Positions 22,901 through 34,808 of a stretch of 64,000 nucleotides of DNA are shown one piece after another; within the stretch, counting starts at the first letter, position 1; each line of letters starts with the position of its first letter. The notes under the pieces are model-generated. The model saw only the letters and a list, made by a program, of their open reading frames with translations, was not told where the DNA came from and did no database searches. Both the position numbers and the translations under genes were made by a program. Source of the stretch: Calamus simplicifolius. Taxonomy: Eukaryota; Streptophyta; Magnoliopsida; Arecales; Arecaceae. Where the stretch lies: contig UESW01004234.1 of assembly GCA_900491605.1 (NCBI GenBank), forward strand, positions 270,961 through 334,960, given 5' to 3'.

Positions 22901-24264
22901 TGAGGGGCCAAATGTTTTGCTAAGTGTTGGGTCATGTTCCAAAAACATCTGCACAATGGCTGTAAAAAATTTGTTAGTAATTGTTCTATCATGTTGTTCT
23001 GACCCAATAAAATAAGAAGACAAACTTCAAAATCAGCAGCAGGCAAACTTCAGTGATGAAATGAGCAATCAATTAGCACCATGCCATGAGAGACAAGGGG
23101 GCGGTGGATGGGGCTGGGGCAGGGTTCATATGAAAAAGTCAACTGCCATCTTACAATTATTTTGTGTGTGTGTAATCCAAAATAGCATGGGTTCATATGA
23201 TAAAGTCAATTGCTATCCTACAATTTTGTGTGTGTATAATCCTAAATAGCATAACATTTAAATGTAGCTCACAAAGACAATAAGAAGAAAATTTCTTGTT
23301 GAGTTGATTTTCTTGTCTGATTGAAATGATTTCTGTAACTCAGAAATCTCACTAAAATAGAAGAAAATTTCTTGTTGAGTTGATTTTCTTGTCTGATTGA
23401 AATGATTTTGTAACTCAGAAATCTCACTAAAATAATCAATCTTCCTAAAGAAAACAAGGCACGTTCCGTTACCAAATGATTCAATGGCTTTTTTTATCAA
23501 GGGAAACAAGGATGCCAGATTTCTTTTTTTTAAAAAAAAAATAAGTAAAAAAACGCAGCCATATATATAAAATCAGGACAAGTAATGACATCTTATTGGT
23601 TTTCAATCTCAATATCAAATCTTTTAGCTTTTTTCCCGTTAGGATCAGCTTGTCCATAGGGTGAAACATCGTTACAAACTAGTCATCATGTTCTCCCTAA
23701 CTACTAGCTTCATAATAAAAATTGAAAAGATCGAAATGGAGGAACTAAATACGGGTTGACCGAACAGTGCGACAGAAGTTATCACGTAGTAAGAAGTACT
23801 TCGAAGAGGGGCAGAAAAGCCACACCTTCGTGCCCATTTCTCGCGGCCACATGGAACGCGTCATAGCCCGACCTATTCTTAGCCGAGAGGCTCTCCCTAT
23901 CCGAATATCTGAGCAGCTCCATCACCACGTCAAGATGCCCCTTCTCCGCCGCAACGATCAGTGCCGTCTCCCCGACCTCGTTCCTCTCGTTCACGAACTC
24001 GGCCCCCAACGCAGTCCCCGTCATCTCGGCATCGATGTCGTTGAGAATCTGCCTCACGGCCACCAAATCCCCGCGCTGCGCCGCCAGGTGGAGCTCCGTG
24101 TCGTTGTGCCTCCCCGTTACCTGCTTCACATAATTCTTCTTCCCCGGTTGGTCCATCTTCTTCCCCGAATTCGACAGCACCAGCGCCGGCGCCGCCGCCG
24201 GCGACGGCAGCGCCGACGTAGAGGCGTTAGAGTTCTGGCTGGGGCTGAGGCTCGCGGACCCCAT
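16138..24264 (-). CDS. ITN1: Ankyrin-repeat/PGG-domain membrane protein, ITN1-like (three coding exons, about 560 aa; one frameshift)
   Basis: Arabidopsis ITN1 is a plasma-membrane ankyrin protein tied to salt and ROS/ABA responses. Coding exons are 24264-23826, 22959-22551 and 16971-16138, with GT donors at 23825 and 22550 and AG acceptors before 22959 and 16971. The conceptual protein has a Ser/Ala-rich N-terminus (1-45), ankyrin repeats from HNDTELHLAAQRGDL (53) through GNTALHVATRKRR, the linker NELNQPRDELRKTVTEIKKDVH, the PGG domain (ELRKLHREGINNATNSVTVVAV...FTVPGG) and four membrane spans (about 389-409, 428-451, 468-489, 494-519), then a basic Ser-rich tail. One A is missing in a run at 22698-22702 in exon 2, shifting the frame after DKK; downstream the normal sequence resumes. 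The linker between the first two repeats looks about a dozen residues shorter than in ITN1 as I recall it. Everything else is well conserved, so a sequencing error or a very young mutation is likely. Confidence 0.9.
16972..22550 (-). other. Intron 2 of the ITN1-like gene (5.6 kb)
   Basis: Bounded by GTAAAT at 22550 and TTTGCAG at 16972-16974. Mostly AT-rich. A block at about 19720-19940 with GGGACATTCC- and CCCGAG-type words looks like a dispersed repeat, but I cannot name it or find its ends. Short frames inside have no recognisable domains. Confidence 0.8.
21353..21376 (+). repeat. G-run (15 consecutive G, then TGGGGGAGGGG) in intron 2
   Basis: A 15-base G run followed by two further G blocks on the plus strand, so C-rich in the ITN1 pre-mRNA. 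It could form a G-quadruplex on the template DNA strand and is a likely sequencing or assembly weak spot. Confidence 0.85.
22551..22959 (-). CDS. ITN1: ITN1-like gene, second coding exon (ankyrin repeats), frameshifted by one base
   Basis: It follows a TTTTTTACAG acceptor and completes the split Ala codon: AIVQMFLEHDPTLSKTFGPSNATPL and onward. The frame breaks after ARRTDKK at the five-A run 22698-22702. One extra base restores the family sequence GQTALHMAVKG and phase 0 at the donor, so 409 bases are present where 410 are expected. Confidence 0.9.
23125..23440. repeat. Two adjacent tandem duplications in intron 1
   Basis: A unit of about 65 bp starting GGGTTCATATGA is present twice (about 23125-23190 and 23191-23250). 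A unit of about 77 bp starting AAGAAAATTTCTTGTTGAG is present twice (about 23283-23359 and 23360-23434). The second pair is almost identical, so that duplication is young. Both lie within the 866-bp first intron. Confidence 0.9.
23826..24264 (-). CDS. ITN1: ITN1-like gene, first coding exon
   Basis: It opens at ATG 24264 (MGSASLSPSQ) and ends after AARNGHE plus one base at the donor GTGTGG. An upstream extension is possible: a candidate 93-nt intron (24374-24282, GT...TTTTTTGGGTACAG) would join ATGATGGGGCTCGAG at 24399 in frame to GERDLDMGSAS, adding 14 residues. The intron length is divisible by three and is open, so an unspliced form would also stay in frame. I prefer 24264 because the ankyrin family has a variable, often short N-terminus, but 24399 is a real alternative. 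Confidence 0.85.
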
Positions 24265-24500
24265 ATCCAGATCCCTCTCTCCTGTACCCAAAAAAAAAAA
24301 AAAGTCACATTTTTGAATCAAAAGGAAACCAAAGCAGCGGAATTGGACAGTGGGAGGTTGGGGAAAGGAGGCACCTTTATCGACCTCGAGCCCCATCATT
24401 CTTCTCCGCGGCGAGACCGAACGCTAGACCCTCTACGCTAGAGATTGCGAGCCCTAGGGCTTTTTAAGAGAAAGAGAAAGAGAAAGAGTAAAGTGGGGGG
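24265..24500 (-). promoter_or_regulatory. 5' leader of the ITN1-like gene, with candidate 5' intron and (GAAAGA)n tract
   Basis: Contains the possible 5' intron (24282-24374) and an AGAGAAAGAGAAAG tract at about 24467-24490, which is CT-rich on the transcribed-RNA sense. The core promoter would be a little further right. No clear TATA box can be assigned. Confidence 0.5.
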
Positions 24501-25639
24501 CTCGAAAAGGTTCTCAGAAGAGAACACGTTCTGTCTTCTTCTCGCAATCCTTTCTTCGAAAATTTGTTGTATTAACGGTTAATAAATTAGGTTTAAGTTG
24601 TTAAGTGTTGAGTGAAGGATAAGGAGACTCTGACTCTGACGGGCCTCACCATTTGAGATCACGACAGAGGCGTTGCGTTGCTGTCGTTTTCTATCGAAGA
24701 TGATACGCCATCAGAGGTCGAAAGTCTGCTGGATTTATTATTAATTAAACTAATCCTATGGCATTTGCTTGCGCGGCAACAGTGCTTGCCCCCAGCGATT
24801 CCTTTCGACTAATCTATGCACACACTGTGCGATGCTTCAAATTATATATGACAGTAATGAGCATTATGAACAAAAAAAAAAAAAAAATTAGCACTTCAAA
24901 TTTAATTTTATATTAAATAAAAAAAATATTATATTTATAATTTAAGTTTATTTATTATTTAAGTTTTTTATTATATAATTTTAATTTACTAATAAAGTGT
25001 TCATGAAAATAATCCTTGAAATTAAGAATTGATGGATGAAAGCTCCTGTAGATAGAGAGAGGGAGAGGGAGGTTAGCCACCCAAACTTGTGGTCCTTCGC
25101 CCCTTCCCACTAGAGACAATTAACGAGGCACTATATTGGAGATTTAGGTCAATCTCATTGCGTTGGGTGAGACAAAATTTGAGGATGAATAGAAGCACAC
25201 GCAAGCATGCAAGTTGGCATTAACTTAAATCCTTCAATCTACCATGTGAAATGTATCTCTCGTTTTGGAGTATATTGGGGGAGTAATGGAGTATAATGCT
25301 CGTTTAGGTGATCATGTATTTTTTGAATTTTGTTTACTTTTTTTTTTTTTGAGCAATTGAATTGTCTACCCACACACAACTTTTTATGATAGATTATCAA
25401 TTTTGTTTCAGATCCAGGCACTTGTCCAAATAGGATGAGACCGGTATGAGTAGCATATATGAATTAACCTTCCATGATGATAAAAATAATAATAATATTG
25501 ATAATAATTAATTTTTAAAACATGATGATTCATTTGATATCATTTTTATTTATTTTTTAAAAATAAGTTATTTAAAGAAAAGTCAAAGATAAAATTTAAG
25601 TAAATTTATTAAATATTTATTATTAATTTTTATTTAACA

Positions 25640-25670
<31 letters not shown>

Positions 25671-25710
25671 TCTTTTTTAATAAAGTTTAAGTACTTGTCA
25701 AATTTTACTT
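24501..25710. other. Upstream flank of the ITN1-like gene; AT-rich intergenic DNA
   Basis: No supported gene. From about 24840 it is strongly AT-rich with long A and T runs. A 29-bp (AT)n microsatellite lies at 25643-25671. Confidence 0.6.
25643..25671. repeat. (AT)n microsatellite
   Basis: Uninterrupted alternating AT for about 29 bases, just left of the start of the duplicated segment. Confidence 0.95.
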
Positions 25711-26788
25711 AAATTTTATATACCATTGTTTTTATTCTACTTTTATTTTACCATAAATTGGGAATGAAGGCGAGTGTTCCGCCTTTTCCCAAACTTTAAT
25801 AAAAAGCTAGTACCAAAATGTATAATATAAAGAGAGAAAAGAGGCTAAAAAAATTAAGAATATTTTTCAGAATGGGATGAACATTAATAGTCTTGCTCTT
25901 GGCACAGAGAATTAAGAGAAAAAAACAAACAAGATCATTCTTACAGAGTATGCACTGGTACTAAAGAAGAGGTAAAGATTCTGGTATTTCAACATTTTTT
26001 TCATCTAAATTATTTCAAAAGCTGCAGCGCCAACTGATTTTATGCTAGTTTTCATTATCGAAAGATATTTCTGTCTTTCCAAGAGAATTAAAAATCGTTA
26101 GGAAGTGATGAAATTTTAAGGATAAAGAGGGCTTCAAATGAAAATAGCATATTAGCAAAAAAAAAAAAAAAACCTGATTCGTTAATCACACTAAAAATAC
26201 GTAGTCTTGTCTTGCTTTACAAATGAATCTTGACTTACTTTTTTTTTTAACGTTTTGTCACTCTACAGTATATTTTTGACTGCTAACTATGAAAATAACT
26301 ATATTTTGCATTCAGATGATTTTAAAAAATAACGATTTATTTTTCTTTGTTTATTTTTAAAAGTATTTTTTTAACTTAAAAAAAATAAAAGTAGGTGAAA
26401 GATGGGTATAGAACCATGGTACGGGATGGGACCGTTGATGCTTGAAAACAAGGGCCACCGACGAGGGAGTCGAGATGCAATCCACCGCGCGCAGACTATT
26501 TGAAGGCAGGTGGCAGAAATGTCTTGCTTTGATTCCGAAGTCACGGAGGAAGAATCTTTGATATGTACATTTAGGCCGGACTGGAATTTATAGTGATATG
26601 TCTAACTCTATTGTTTGAATCTTTGAAGAATTTAAAAAAGATAATAAAAAATAATAAAAAAAGAGTAATGAAGGTTGTCCTACTCTTTTTCTTTGGAAAG
26701 AATAAAAAAAGACATAATATTAATTATCTTATTTAAATAGGATAGAAGAAAAAAAAGTTATATGGTAATTGTATTTCTCTATACTTCA

Positions 26789-27683
26789 TGATGAGGGGTA
26801 AAATCGTCATCATATTAATATTCGTGCATACTACAAAATGATCGAGATCATCTTTAATTTTTGATCCGCCGCTGTCACATCCGGAAAAGAACAAAGCCAA
26901 TACACCTTGATGAGACCGAGCCATTCTCGAACCAAGCTATTCTCATACCGAACCATTTTCATGCCTCGGCAAGACCGAGCTATCCTCATACCTCGGCCGA
27001 ACCGAGGTATTCTTATATCTCGGCGAGACCGAGCTATCCTTATACCTTGGTCAGACCGAGGTATTCTTGAACCTCTACGAAACCATGTACGGAAGAATTC
27101 AAATCCATGGTAATTCAGCAAGATTCCAACCATGTCTTCGACTGCCCTAAGAAAAGGAAAAAAGCCAGATAATGCCAAATGTGACCTAGAGCCTCTAAGT
27201 TACCGAATCTCAAAGCACCAGCTAACCTTCCTAACCGTAAATTCTTAACTAACCAGATTCGAAAGCTACCGATCTCGTTGAATCAAATTAGATTCGAATC
27301 ATAACGATTTCGGACCCCCGATGACACGCCCAAGGAATAGGTAGTTGTCTGCAATCACCTTGGCAACCTATATATATACTCTATCTTGAAGTCTTCCAGG
27401 TATGCTCACTCTTTCACTAAGAAAAAACTCCATTGAAGTTCGAGCAGAGCACCCCAGGCTTCCAGAGAAGCCGTTCTTGAGGGACTCTTCTGCGAGAGCT
27501 TTCTCCTTATATCTGTCTACTGTGAATCTCCACTAACTTGGGCATCGGAGGGTCTTCCGCAGAGGGCCACCCCCGATACTCTTTGCGTGAGAACTATCTT
27601 GCAGGTTCCACCCGGCAAGAGATTGGCGCCCAGATTCGGAGTCGGACTGCACCCAAGTTGAAGAGTGGATTTTCGTAGCAATA
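26789..27683 (+). repeat. 5' LTR of the Tat element, copy 1
   Basis: Starts TGATGAGGGGTAAAATCG. The same start is found at 40347 (3' LTR) and 49303 (copy 2). The end is placed by the copy-2 sequence GTAGTAACA before GATTGGC; in copy 1 the terminal CA is mutated. It contains several CTCGG...CCGAG hairpins at about 26925-27075 and a TATATATA stretch at about 27370-27377 that may be the promoter TATA box. Confidence 0.8.
26920..27080. repeat. Cluster of CTCGG/CCGAG hairpin units in the Tat LTR
   Basis: Degenerate units of about 28-32 bp combining CCTCGGC..GACCGAG and CCGAGGTATTC words, each able to form a small stem. The same cluster is present at 40465-40640 and 49420-49590. Confidence 0.8.
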
Positions 27684-27686
27684 GAT

Positions 27687-27704
27687 TGGCGCTAAAGGAA
27701 GGGC
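27687..27704 (+). other. Candidate primer-binding site of the Tat element
   Basis: TGGCGCTAAAGGAAGGGC directly follows the LTR end by a few bases, the normal position for a tRNA-primed PBS. Copy 2 has TGGCACTAAAGG at the equivalent place. The matching tRNA was not determined. A second TGGCGCC word at about 27625 is an alternative. Confidence 0.55.
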
Positions 27705-27766
27705 CTCAAGTCCCATAAACTTGTAATCAAGTAGACAAGGCTTAGATCCAGAAGAACAACCCTTCA

Positions 27767-29440
27767 ATGGCTAATAGGAGAAGAGCTACCTCTAATGTAC
27801 AGGATCAAACCGCCTCTTAGAGGCCTGATCCTCCAAACAATGCGGCGCCTCCACTATCGCTGCCAGCCGAGACTCCCTCACCATCGGCGGCTGCGATGAC
27901 CCAGGATCAGTTTGCTGTGTTGGTACAGCAAGTGCAAGCCCTTGCACAGCTGGTCCAAGGGCTCTAAGGGGCTCCCCGTCCGACCACTCCACTCCATAAC
28001 TCCCTGATGGAGCCGCCGCCCTCGCTCTACTGACGATCTCTTCTTCCAACTCACAAGAGGTCGCGGGCCATCCTCAGCGACCCAAGGGAACTGAGCCAGC
28101 GCCTCAGAGGGCTGGAAGAAAGAGCTCGCCTAGATCTCGACGAGTTTGCTCTCTCTCCCCTGTGTTATCTCGCCATGACTCGATGCCATTGTCGTATTCC
28201 CCTCGGCCAGCCTCACCTACCGTTCGAGATGAGGGGATATAGCGGAAGATGCAGGAGATGCGCCGGGAGTGGCGCCAGGAGCTAAACGCCGTCAAGCAGG
28301 TCCCTCCTCCCCAATCGAAGGCGGAGCCAGGCATCCTCTTCTTCAAGAAGATCATGCGGAAAGTGATCCCTTATCATGTCAAGCTTCCCACCATCGAACC
28401 GTACCATGGGTCCACCGACCCCGACGACCATCTAAGCAGCTTTCGATCCATCATGATGTTCCACGAAGCGTCAAATGCGATCCTATACAGAGCCTTCCCC
28501 TCTACGCTTAGGGGGTCCACCAAATTTGGTTCAACAGCTTGAAGCCAAGTACCATCAATTCATTTAATGAGCTGAGCAACTTATTCATCAGCCAGTTCAT
28601 TAGCAGCCGTCGTCATTGACGAAGATCTAATTCCCTTTCCGAGGTCAAGCAGAGGGAGGGGAAATCCTTGAAGAATTACCTTGGTCAATTTAACACGGCC
28701 ATACTGGAAATAGATCACCTCAATCATGAGGTGACAATGCCCGCCTTGTCAGATAGAGTATCGAAGAAGGGTGACTTTTATTTGGCACTGAAGGTCAATT
28801 ATCCAAAAAGCCTCTCTGACATGATAGCCCTGGCGGACAAGTACGCCAGAGTTGAGGAGTCGTGGAAATCAGCCCGGGTCGAGCAATCACGGAGGAAAGA
28901 GGCCAAGGGTTCAGAGAAGAATCGACCCCTCCACCACGCTAGCCCACCTCGCCATTAGAGAGTTCCTCTGCAATCGCCCAGAGATAGTACCCGAAGCTTG
29001 GCCCGAAGGTTCAATCAATACACCCCGCTCACTACATCAAGGGTGCAAATCCTAATGGAGATCGAGCACCAGATCCCTCGATCGCCACCACTTTAAGAGA
29101 ACAGGGCCCGGAGGGATATGACCAAGTATTATCGATTCCACCGGGACCACGGAACGGCACCGAGGAGTGCTGGCAGCTTTGGAATGATATTGAGCAACTC
29201 ATCCAACAGGGCAGGCTGGACCGGTTCAGGAAAGCCCCCGAGCTAAATAATGAAGGAGACCGCCAGCCTGAGCCTCGCCAACCCCCTCCACTGAACCCTT
29301 CGGTCATTGACAATGTCAATATGATATCAACGATTGGCTCCTCATCGACTTGGCCGGATGAAGAGAAAATCCACAAAAGAGGGCTCGGGCCGATGAGCTT
29401 TCTTTTTCTGACGAAGACTTCCAGGGGATACAGTATTCGC
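27767..29440 (+). pseudogene. Tat gag, copy 1
   Basis: Capsid polyprotein. Start at ATG 27767 (MANRRRATSNVQDQTAS), then a stop. The capsid core is seen at 28249-28640 (PYHGSTDPDDHLSSFRSIMMF and following), a C-terminal capsid part at 28668-28900 (MKNYLGQFNTAILEIDHLNHEV, SDMIALADKYARVEES), and the damaged zinc-knuckle-like region KYYRFHRDHGT near 29120-29160. Copy 2 is less damaged in the core. Several stops and shifts; no functional Gag. Confidence 0.8.
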
Positions 29441-32400
29441 ACGATGATGTATTGGTTGTATCCCTTAACATAAATGATTATGATGTACACCGAATTTTGG
29501 TTGATAGTGGAAGCTCCATTAATGTTTTATACTTTGATGCCTTTGTGAGAATGAAATTGTGGATGGAAAACCTCTGGATCATAGAGTCCACCTTATTGGG
29601 TTTTACGGGCGACGCCATTGTCCCCGAGGGAGACATCACCTTGATAGTCCGAGCAGGCACTTGGCCCAGCATAGCCACTATACACATGGACTTCCTGGTG
29701 ACTAAGCTTCGGGCCCCTTACAATGCCATCCTTGGCAGACCAGGACAGATATCCCTCAAGGCTATCATCTCTATTCCTCATCTTGCCATGAAGTTTCCCA
29801 CCAAATGGAGAGTGAGAGTTGTCCGAGAAAGTCAAGCTATGGCTCGGCACTGCTTCGTTGCTGACCTACAATCTAGAAGGCCCGAGGTTGATGAGTTGGA
29901 TGCTCGAGAGGATTTTGCTGAGCAACGGAAAGAGCCAGCCGAGGAACTTGAAGAGGTGCCACTTGATGAAACTCGACCCGACCAAACTATAAGGATCGGA
30001 TCACAACTGAAAGGAAAGCCTCAGCAAGATTTGGTTGAGTTCCTTCAGAGAAATGCTGACGTCTTCGCTTGGTCTGCTTCATACATGCCAGCGATCGACC
30101 TAAATGTCCTCGTCCACTGCCTCAATGTAGACAAGACAATTCAACCAATCAAGTAGAAGAAGAGAAGCTACGCCCTCGAGCGTCAGAAAGCTATTGAAGA
30201 GGATGTGGATAAGCTCATTAAAGCCAACTTCATTCGGAAAGTGAACTATCCCGACTGGCTGGTGAATGTCGTCATGGTGAAGAAGTCAAATGGCAAATGG
30301 AGATCTGCATCGACTTCACAGACCTCAACAGGGCTTGCCCGAAGGATAGTTTTCCTCTGCCTCGGATTGACTAACTCATGGATGCCACTTTGGGCCACCA
30401 GATGCCGACCTTCATGGATGCCTATTTGGGCTATAATCAAATTCATATGGTGCCCGAGGACGAGAAAAAGATCACCTTCATAACCGACCGAGGTATCTAC
30501 TGTTACCAAGTCTTGCCTTTTGGTTTAAAAAATGTAGGTGTAACATACCAGAGGCTGATTAATAAAGTCTTTAACGTACAAATTGGTCGGAACATGCAGG
30601 TTTATATTGATGACATGTTGGTTAAAAATAAGGAAGCATCTCAACACATTGATGATCTTACAGAAAGCTTCGACACACTCTGGAAGTATCAAATGAAGCT
30701 TAATCCAACCAAATGTGCCTTCAGAGTCAACTCAAATTTTTTTTTGGGTTTTATGGTCTCCCAACGAGGCATTAAGATAAATCCACAGAAAATTCAAGCT
30801 CTGCAGCAAATGTTACCTCTAGGATCAGTCAAGGAGGTTCAACGCCTTACCGGAAGAATAGCGGCCCTCAACCACTTTGTTGCTCGGTCAGCCCAGAGAT
30901 GTTTGCCCTTCTTTAAGGCACTTCGTCGGCTAAGAACTTTTAGTGGACCTCGGACTGCCAGAAATCCTTCAAAGACCTAAAGAAATATCTCGTCTCGCCA
31001 CCTCTCTTTAGCAGTCCGAGGCCTGGGGAGATGCTATATCTATACCTGGCAGTCTCTGAGGGTGCCGTCGGGTCTGTGCTAATCCGAGAGGAGGCTAAAA
31101 TCTAAAAGCTGATTTACTATGTTAGCAAAATACTTCAGGATGCTGAGACGAGGTATGCCCGAATTGAAAAGGTGGTGTTATCCCTCATAACATTTGTTCG
31201 AAAGATGCAACCTTACTTTCAAGAACACACTGCGATGGTCCTGACCGACCAACCCATCAAGCCAATCCTTCACCATCCGAAAATGTCCAAAAGAATGACT
31301 AAATGGGTTGTTGAACTAAGTGAGCATGATATCCGGTATCAGCCATGCCCGGCCAACAAATCACAAATTCTGGCAGATTTTCTCCTTGAATGCACCATTC
31401 CTGAGGATGGTTCCACTTCGAATACCTCAGAGCAACCAAAAATCGATGCTCTATGGCTGGTTCATGCGGATGGATCGTTTAACGCAAATGGCTCTGGTGC
31501 CGGCTTGGTTCTTACAAGTCCAGAGGGTGCGGCCCTTGAGTATGGCATATGCTTCTCCTTTCCAGCCTCCAACAATGAGGCAGAGTATGAGGCTTTGCTC
31601 GTTGGACTCCGCATCGCTCGCAATCTTGGAATTAAAAAGCTAAATGCCTACACTGACTCTCAATTTATGGCCTGACATGTGTGAGGAGAATTCGAAGCTC
31701 AAGAGCTGAACATGATTCGATATCTCCAAAGGGTGCACGATCTGTCCTCATATTTTTCTGAATTTGAAGTCATCCAGGTTTCAAGAGTAGAGAATGTGCG
31801 CGCTGACCTTTTATCTCGCCTGGCGACCACCGATTCGATGGACCTCGATGTTGGCCCAGATGACAACCCAAGAGGGGGGGGGGGTGAATTGGGTTCTTTA
31901 AAAATTTAGCCTCTTGAAAAATTGTTTGCTTAAGATGAATGAAAATAAATGCAATGTAAATATAAAGTACAACAATAAAATAGAGATAGAGATAGAGACA
32001 ATGGAAGCACGGCAAACACAAAGATTTTATAGTGGTTCGGTGTATCCAACACCTACGTCCACTCCCAAGATCCACTTGGGTCCACACTATAATCTCCTCG
32101 ATTACAGCCGAGTTGTTTTACAAGTTCACAACTCAAACTTGTTGTTTTACCCGGGATCACAACGAACCCAGCCGGTTTTTTGGGCTCACCAGCACACAAC
32201 CCAAAACTCAAGCTAAACTAGCTTGACCCGAGGTTAACAACCTCCACTAGTTCAATCCCCTTTGATTGAACTAGGCACAAACAAGTATAAGAATGTTTTA
32301 CAAATTTTCACAGCTCCTTAATGAGCAAATATTCAAAGAAAAGTAAATAGGTTTAGAAAAGCCTGGTTTGAAGTTGTTTGGCTTTGAGCTTTTCTTCTTT

Positions 32401-34430
32401 TCTTCTTTTCCTCTTCTTCTTGCTGGGTTGAATCAAGCCTCAGCTCCGATTCCTCACAGTAGATGCAGTTGAGAAGATTGAAAAGTTGGTCTCTTTCTTC
32501 TAGTTGAGAATCCTCCGATTTTTCACTATTTGAACGGCTTGGATTCTTCTTTGAGCTTTGTGGAGTGGAAGGTTTTGAATTGAAAGCTCCTCTCTTGGAT
32601 ATAAGGCTCAAGACTTCTCGGATTTTGATTTTTGATCTTTGTCTATCCGTTTCTATTTTTCTCTTCTTTTTTCTTTCAAACGGTTGTTTTTCCTCCTTTT
32701 TATAGATTTTCTTTGATTCATTTTTGGGTGGAAATCTAGCCGTTGGAGTGTACCTGGAAGGATTTTCCATTCACAAAAAATAGCCGTTAGATGTCAGAAA
32801 TCAAAAATATTACCGTTAGAGCTGATCTGGCATTTTTGATTTTTCGTCCAGGTGGGTTGGAGTCGGCTCCAGCTTTTCAGGTGTCGGCTCCGAATCGTTT
32901 TTCCATAAATAGTAAAATCTGAGTTCGTCGTAGAGTCGGCTCCGCAAAAGTAAGTGTCGGCTCAGCGTCGTCAGGTGTCGGCTCCCGAATACTGTAGGTG
33001 TCGCTCCAGGATGCTCAAAAAATCAACGTTCTGTCCCCACATCGGAGTCGGCTCCAGACACTGTAAGTGTCGACTCCGAAACCTTAGGTGTCGGCTCGAA
33101 ACTCTAGGTGTCGGCTCCAGGTTGTATCAAAAATCAGATTAAAATTGAATTGGCCATGGGGTCGGCTCCAGACTTTCTAGGTGTCGACTCCAAGCTCTGA
33201 AACTTGAAATCTCTGATTTGTATTTGATTCAAAATTCATTTCTTAATTCCTTTAAATTGATCAAATAAATTTAAGTCCTGAAACACTTATAAAATCCATT
33301 AGTAATCAAATAAATATACTCAATTCCTTTATTAATCATCAAAATCAATGAATGGATCAACACTCGAGCAAAAATTTTCACTTGGAGGTCCTAGAAAAGT
33401 CCAGCATTGCCGATGCTAATCAAGTGATGCAGATTGATGTTGAACCATCCTGGTTAGACCCAATCCTTAAATATCTCAAAGAAGGGTCACTCCCAACTAA
33501 CAGAAAGGATGCAAGAAAATTGAAGATGCAAGCATCACATTATGTCCTACTCGATGACCAGCTGTACAAGAGATCCTTCTCTATACCATTGCTCAAATGC
33601 CTTCGTTCATCGAAGGCCGATTATGCTCTTCGGGAAGTCCATGAGGGCATCTGTGGCAATCATCTTGGCGGCCGAGCCTTATGCCACAAGGTGTTGCGCT
33701 AGAGGTACTACTGGCCAACTATGCAGAAAGATGTCGATGATCTTGTCCGAGCCTGTGACTCATGCCAGCGACATTCAAATATATAAAGACTCTCCTCTGC
33801 TCACTTAACACCCATAACATCTGTTTGGCCTTTTTTCAAGTGGGGAATGGACATCCTCGGTCCTTTTTCTCTTGCCACCGGACAGAGGAAGTTTTTGTTT
33901 GTATCAATCGACTATTTCATCAAGTAGGCGAGACCAAGGTAGTTGCCCAATAACTAAGGCTCGGGCTAGAGATTTCATATGGAGACCTATCATTTATCGA
34001 TTCGGCCTTCCGCATACCATCATCATCGATAATGGGAGACAGTTTGACAATCCCAAATTTTGAGAGTTCTGTGAAGATCACAACATCTGCCACCGTCTCA
34101 CTTCAGTTGGGCATCCTCAAGCCAATGGAGAAGCTGAAGTGACCAATCAAACCTTGTTGCAAGGAATTAAAGCCCGGCTCAACATGGCTCGAGGAAGATG
34201 GGCGAAGGAGCTTCATTATATCTTATGGGCCTACCGAACCACCCAGAGGGTCCCTACAGGCGAGACTCCTTTCAAAATGGCCTTCAGTATGAACGCTGTC
34301 ATTCCTTTGAAGATAGGGCTACCATCACCGTGGGTGGAGAATTATTCGGAGGAGTCGAATGATAAGCAGCTCCTAACCAACCTCGACTTGATAAAAGAAG
34401 TCAGAGAGAAGGCCCGAATCTGAATTGCAG
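29440..34430 (+). pseudogene. Tat pol (protease, RT, RNase H, second RNase H, integrase), copy 1, split by a solo LTR
   Basis: Protease with ILVDSGSSINVLY at about 29497-29535. RT with KANFIRKVNYPDWLVNVVMVKK (30220-30290), YQVLPFGLKNVGVTYQRL (30501-30555) and the catalytic YIDDM (about 30603-30618). RNase H region with DAETRYARIEK and LTDQPIKPILHHPKMSKRMTKW (about 31145-31310). Second RNase H with HADGSF (31466), NNEAEYEALLVGL and YTDSQF (31650). After the solo LTR, the integrase HHCC finger (HEGICGNH...CDSCQRH), WGMDILGP, DNGRQFDN and HPQANGEAEVTNQTL (about 33640-34160). Lesions include TAG at 30154-30156 (CAG in copy 2), a one-base deletion near 30301 and TAA at 30372-30374 (shared with copy 2). 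Confidence 0.85.
31849..33362 (-). mobile_element. Solo LTR of a copia (SIRE-like) element inserted in Tat pol, 1,514 bp
   Basis: Starts TGTTGGCCCAGATGACAACC and ends ATGGATCAACA, flanked by the 5-bp TSD CTCGA (31844-31848 and 33363-33367). It shares with the two LTRs of the copia element at 49878-60165 the TATA/leader block (AAGATTTTATAGTGGTTCGG), the poly-G patch and the GTCGGCTC motif array. No internal region remains, so it arose by LTR-LTR recombination. Orientation is minus, by comparison with that element. Confidence 0.88.
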
Positions 34431-34808
34431 CTTATCAACAAAGAATAGCTCGGTATCATTCCTCCTGAGTTAAAGGAAAGTCCTTCCTGTCAGGCAATCT
34501 TATGCTCCGCAAGGCATCTATCTCCAAACCATTAGAGCAAGGGAAGCTATCTCCAAATTGGGAAGGCCCCCATTGAGTTGCAGAGGTCATTAGGCCCGAC
34601 ACTTATAAGCTCCAGGATCTAGAAGAAAAATTTATTCCTCGAACTGGAATTCGGACAACCTTCAGAAATATCATCAATAAAGTATGCTCTCACCAAACTC
34701 ACCCTATTTACAATAATGAGATTTTACGCTGTTTATGCTTCAAACAATCTCTCCCAAAGTCTTTGATAAGAGACAGGTTTCATCCAACTACTGGCCTACG
34801 GGTCCCCC

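Noticed and set aside
23767..24441. 224-codon plus-strand frame rich in Arg and His over ITN1 exon 1
   Set aside because: Antisense shadow of the GC-rich first exon; composition typical of a reverse reading.
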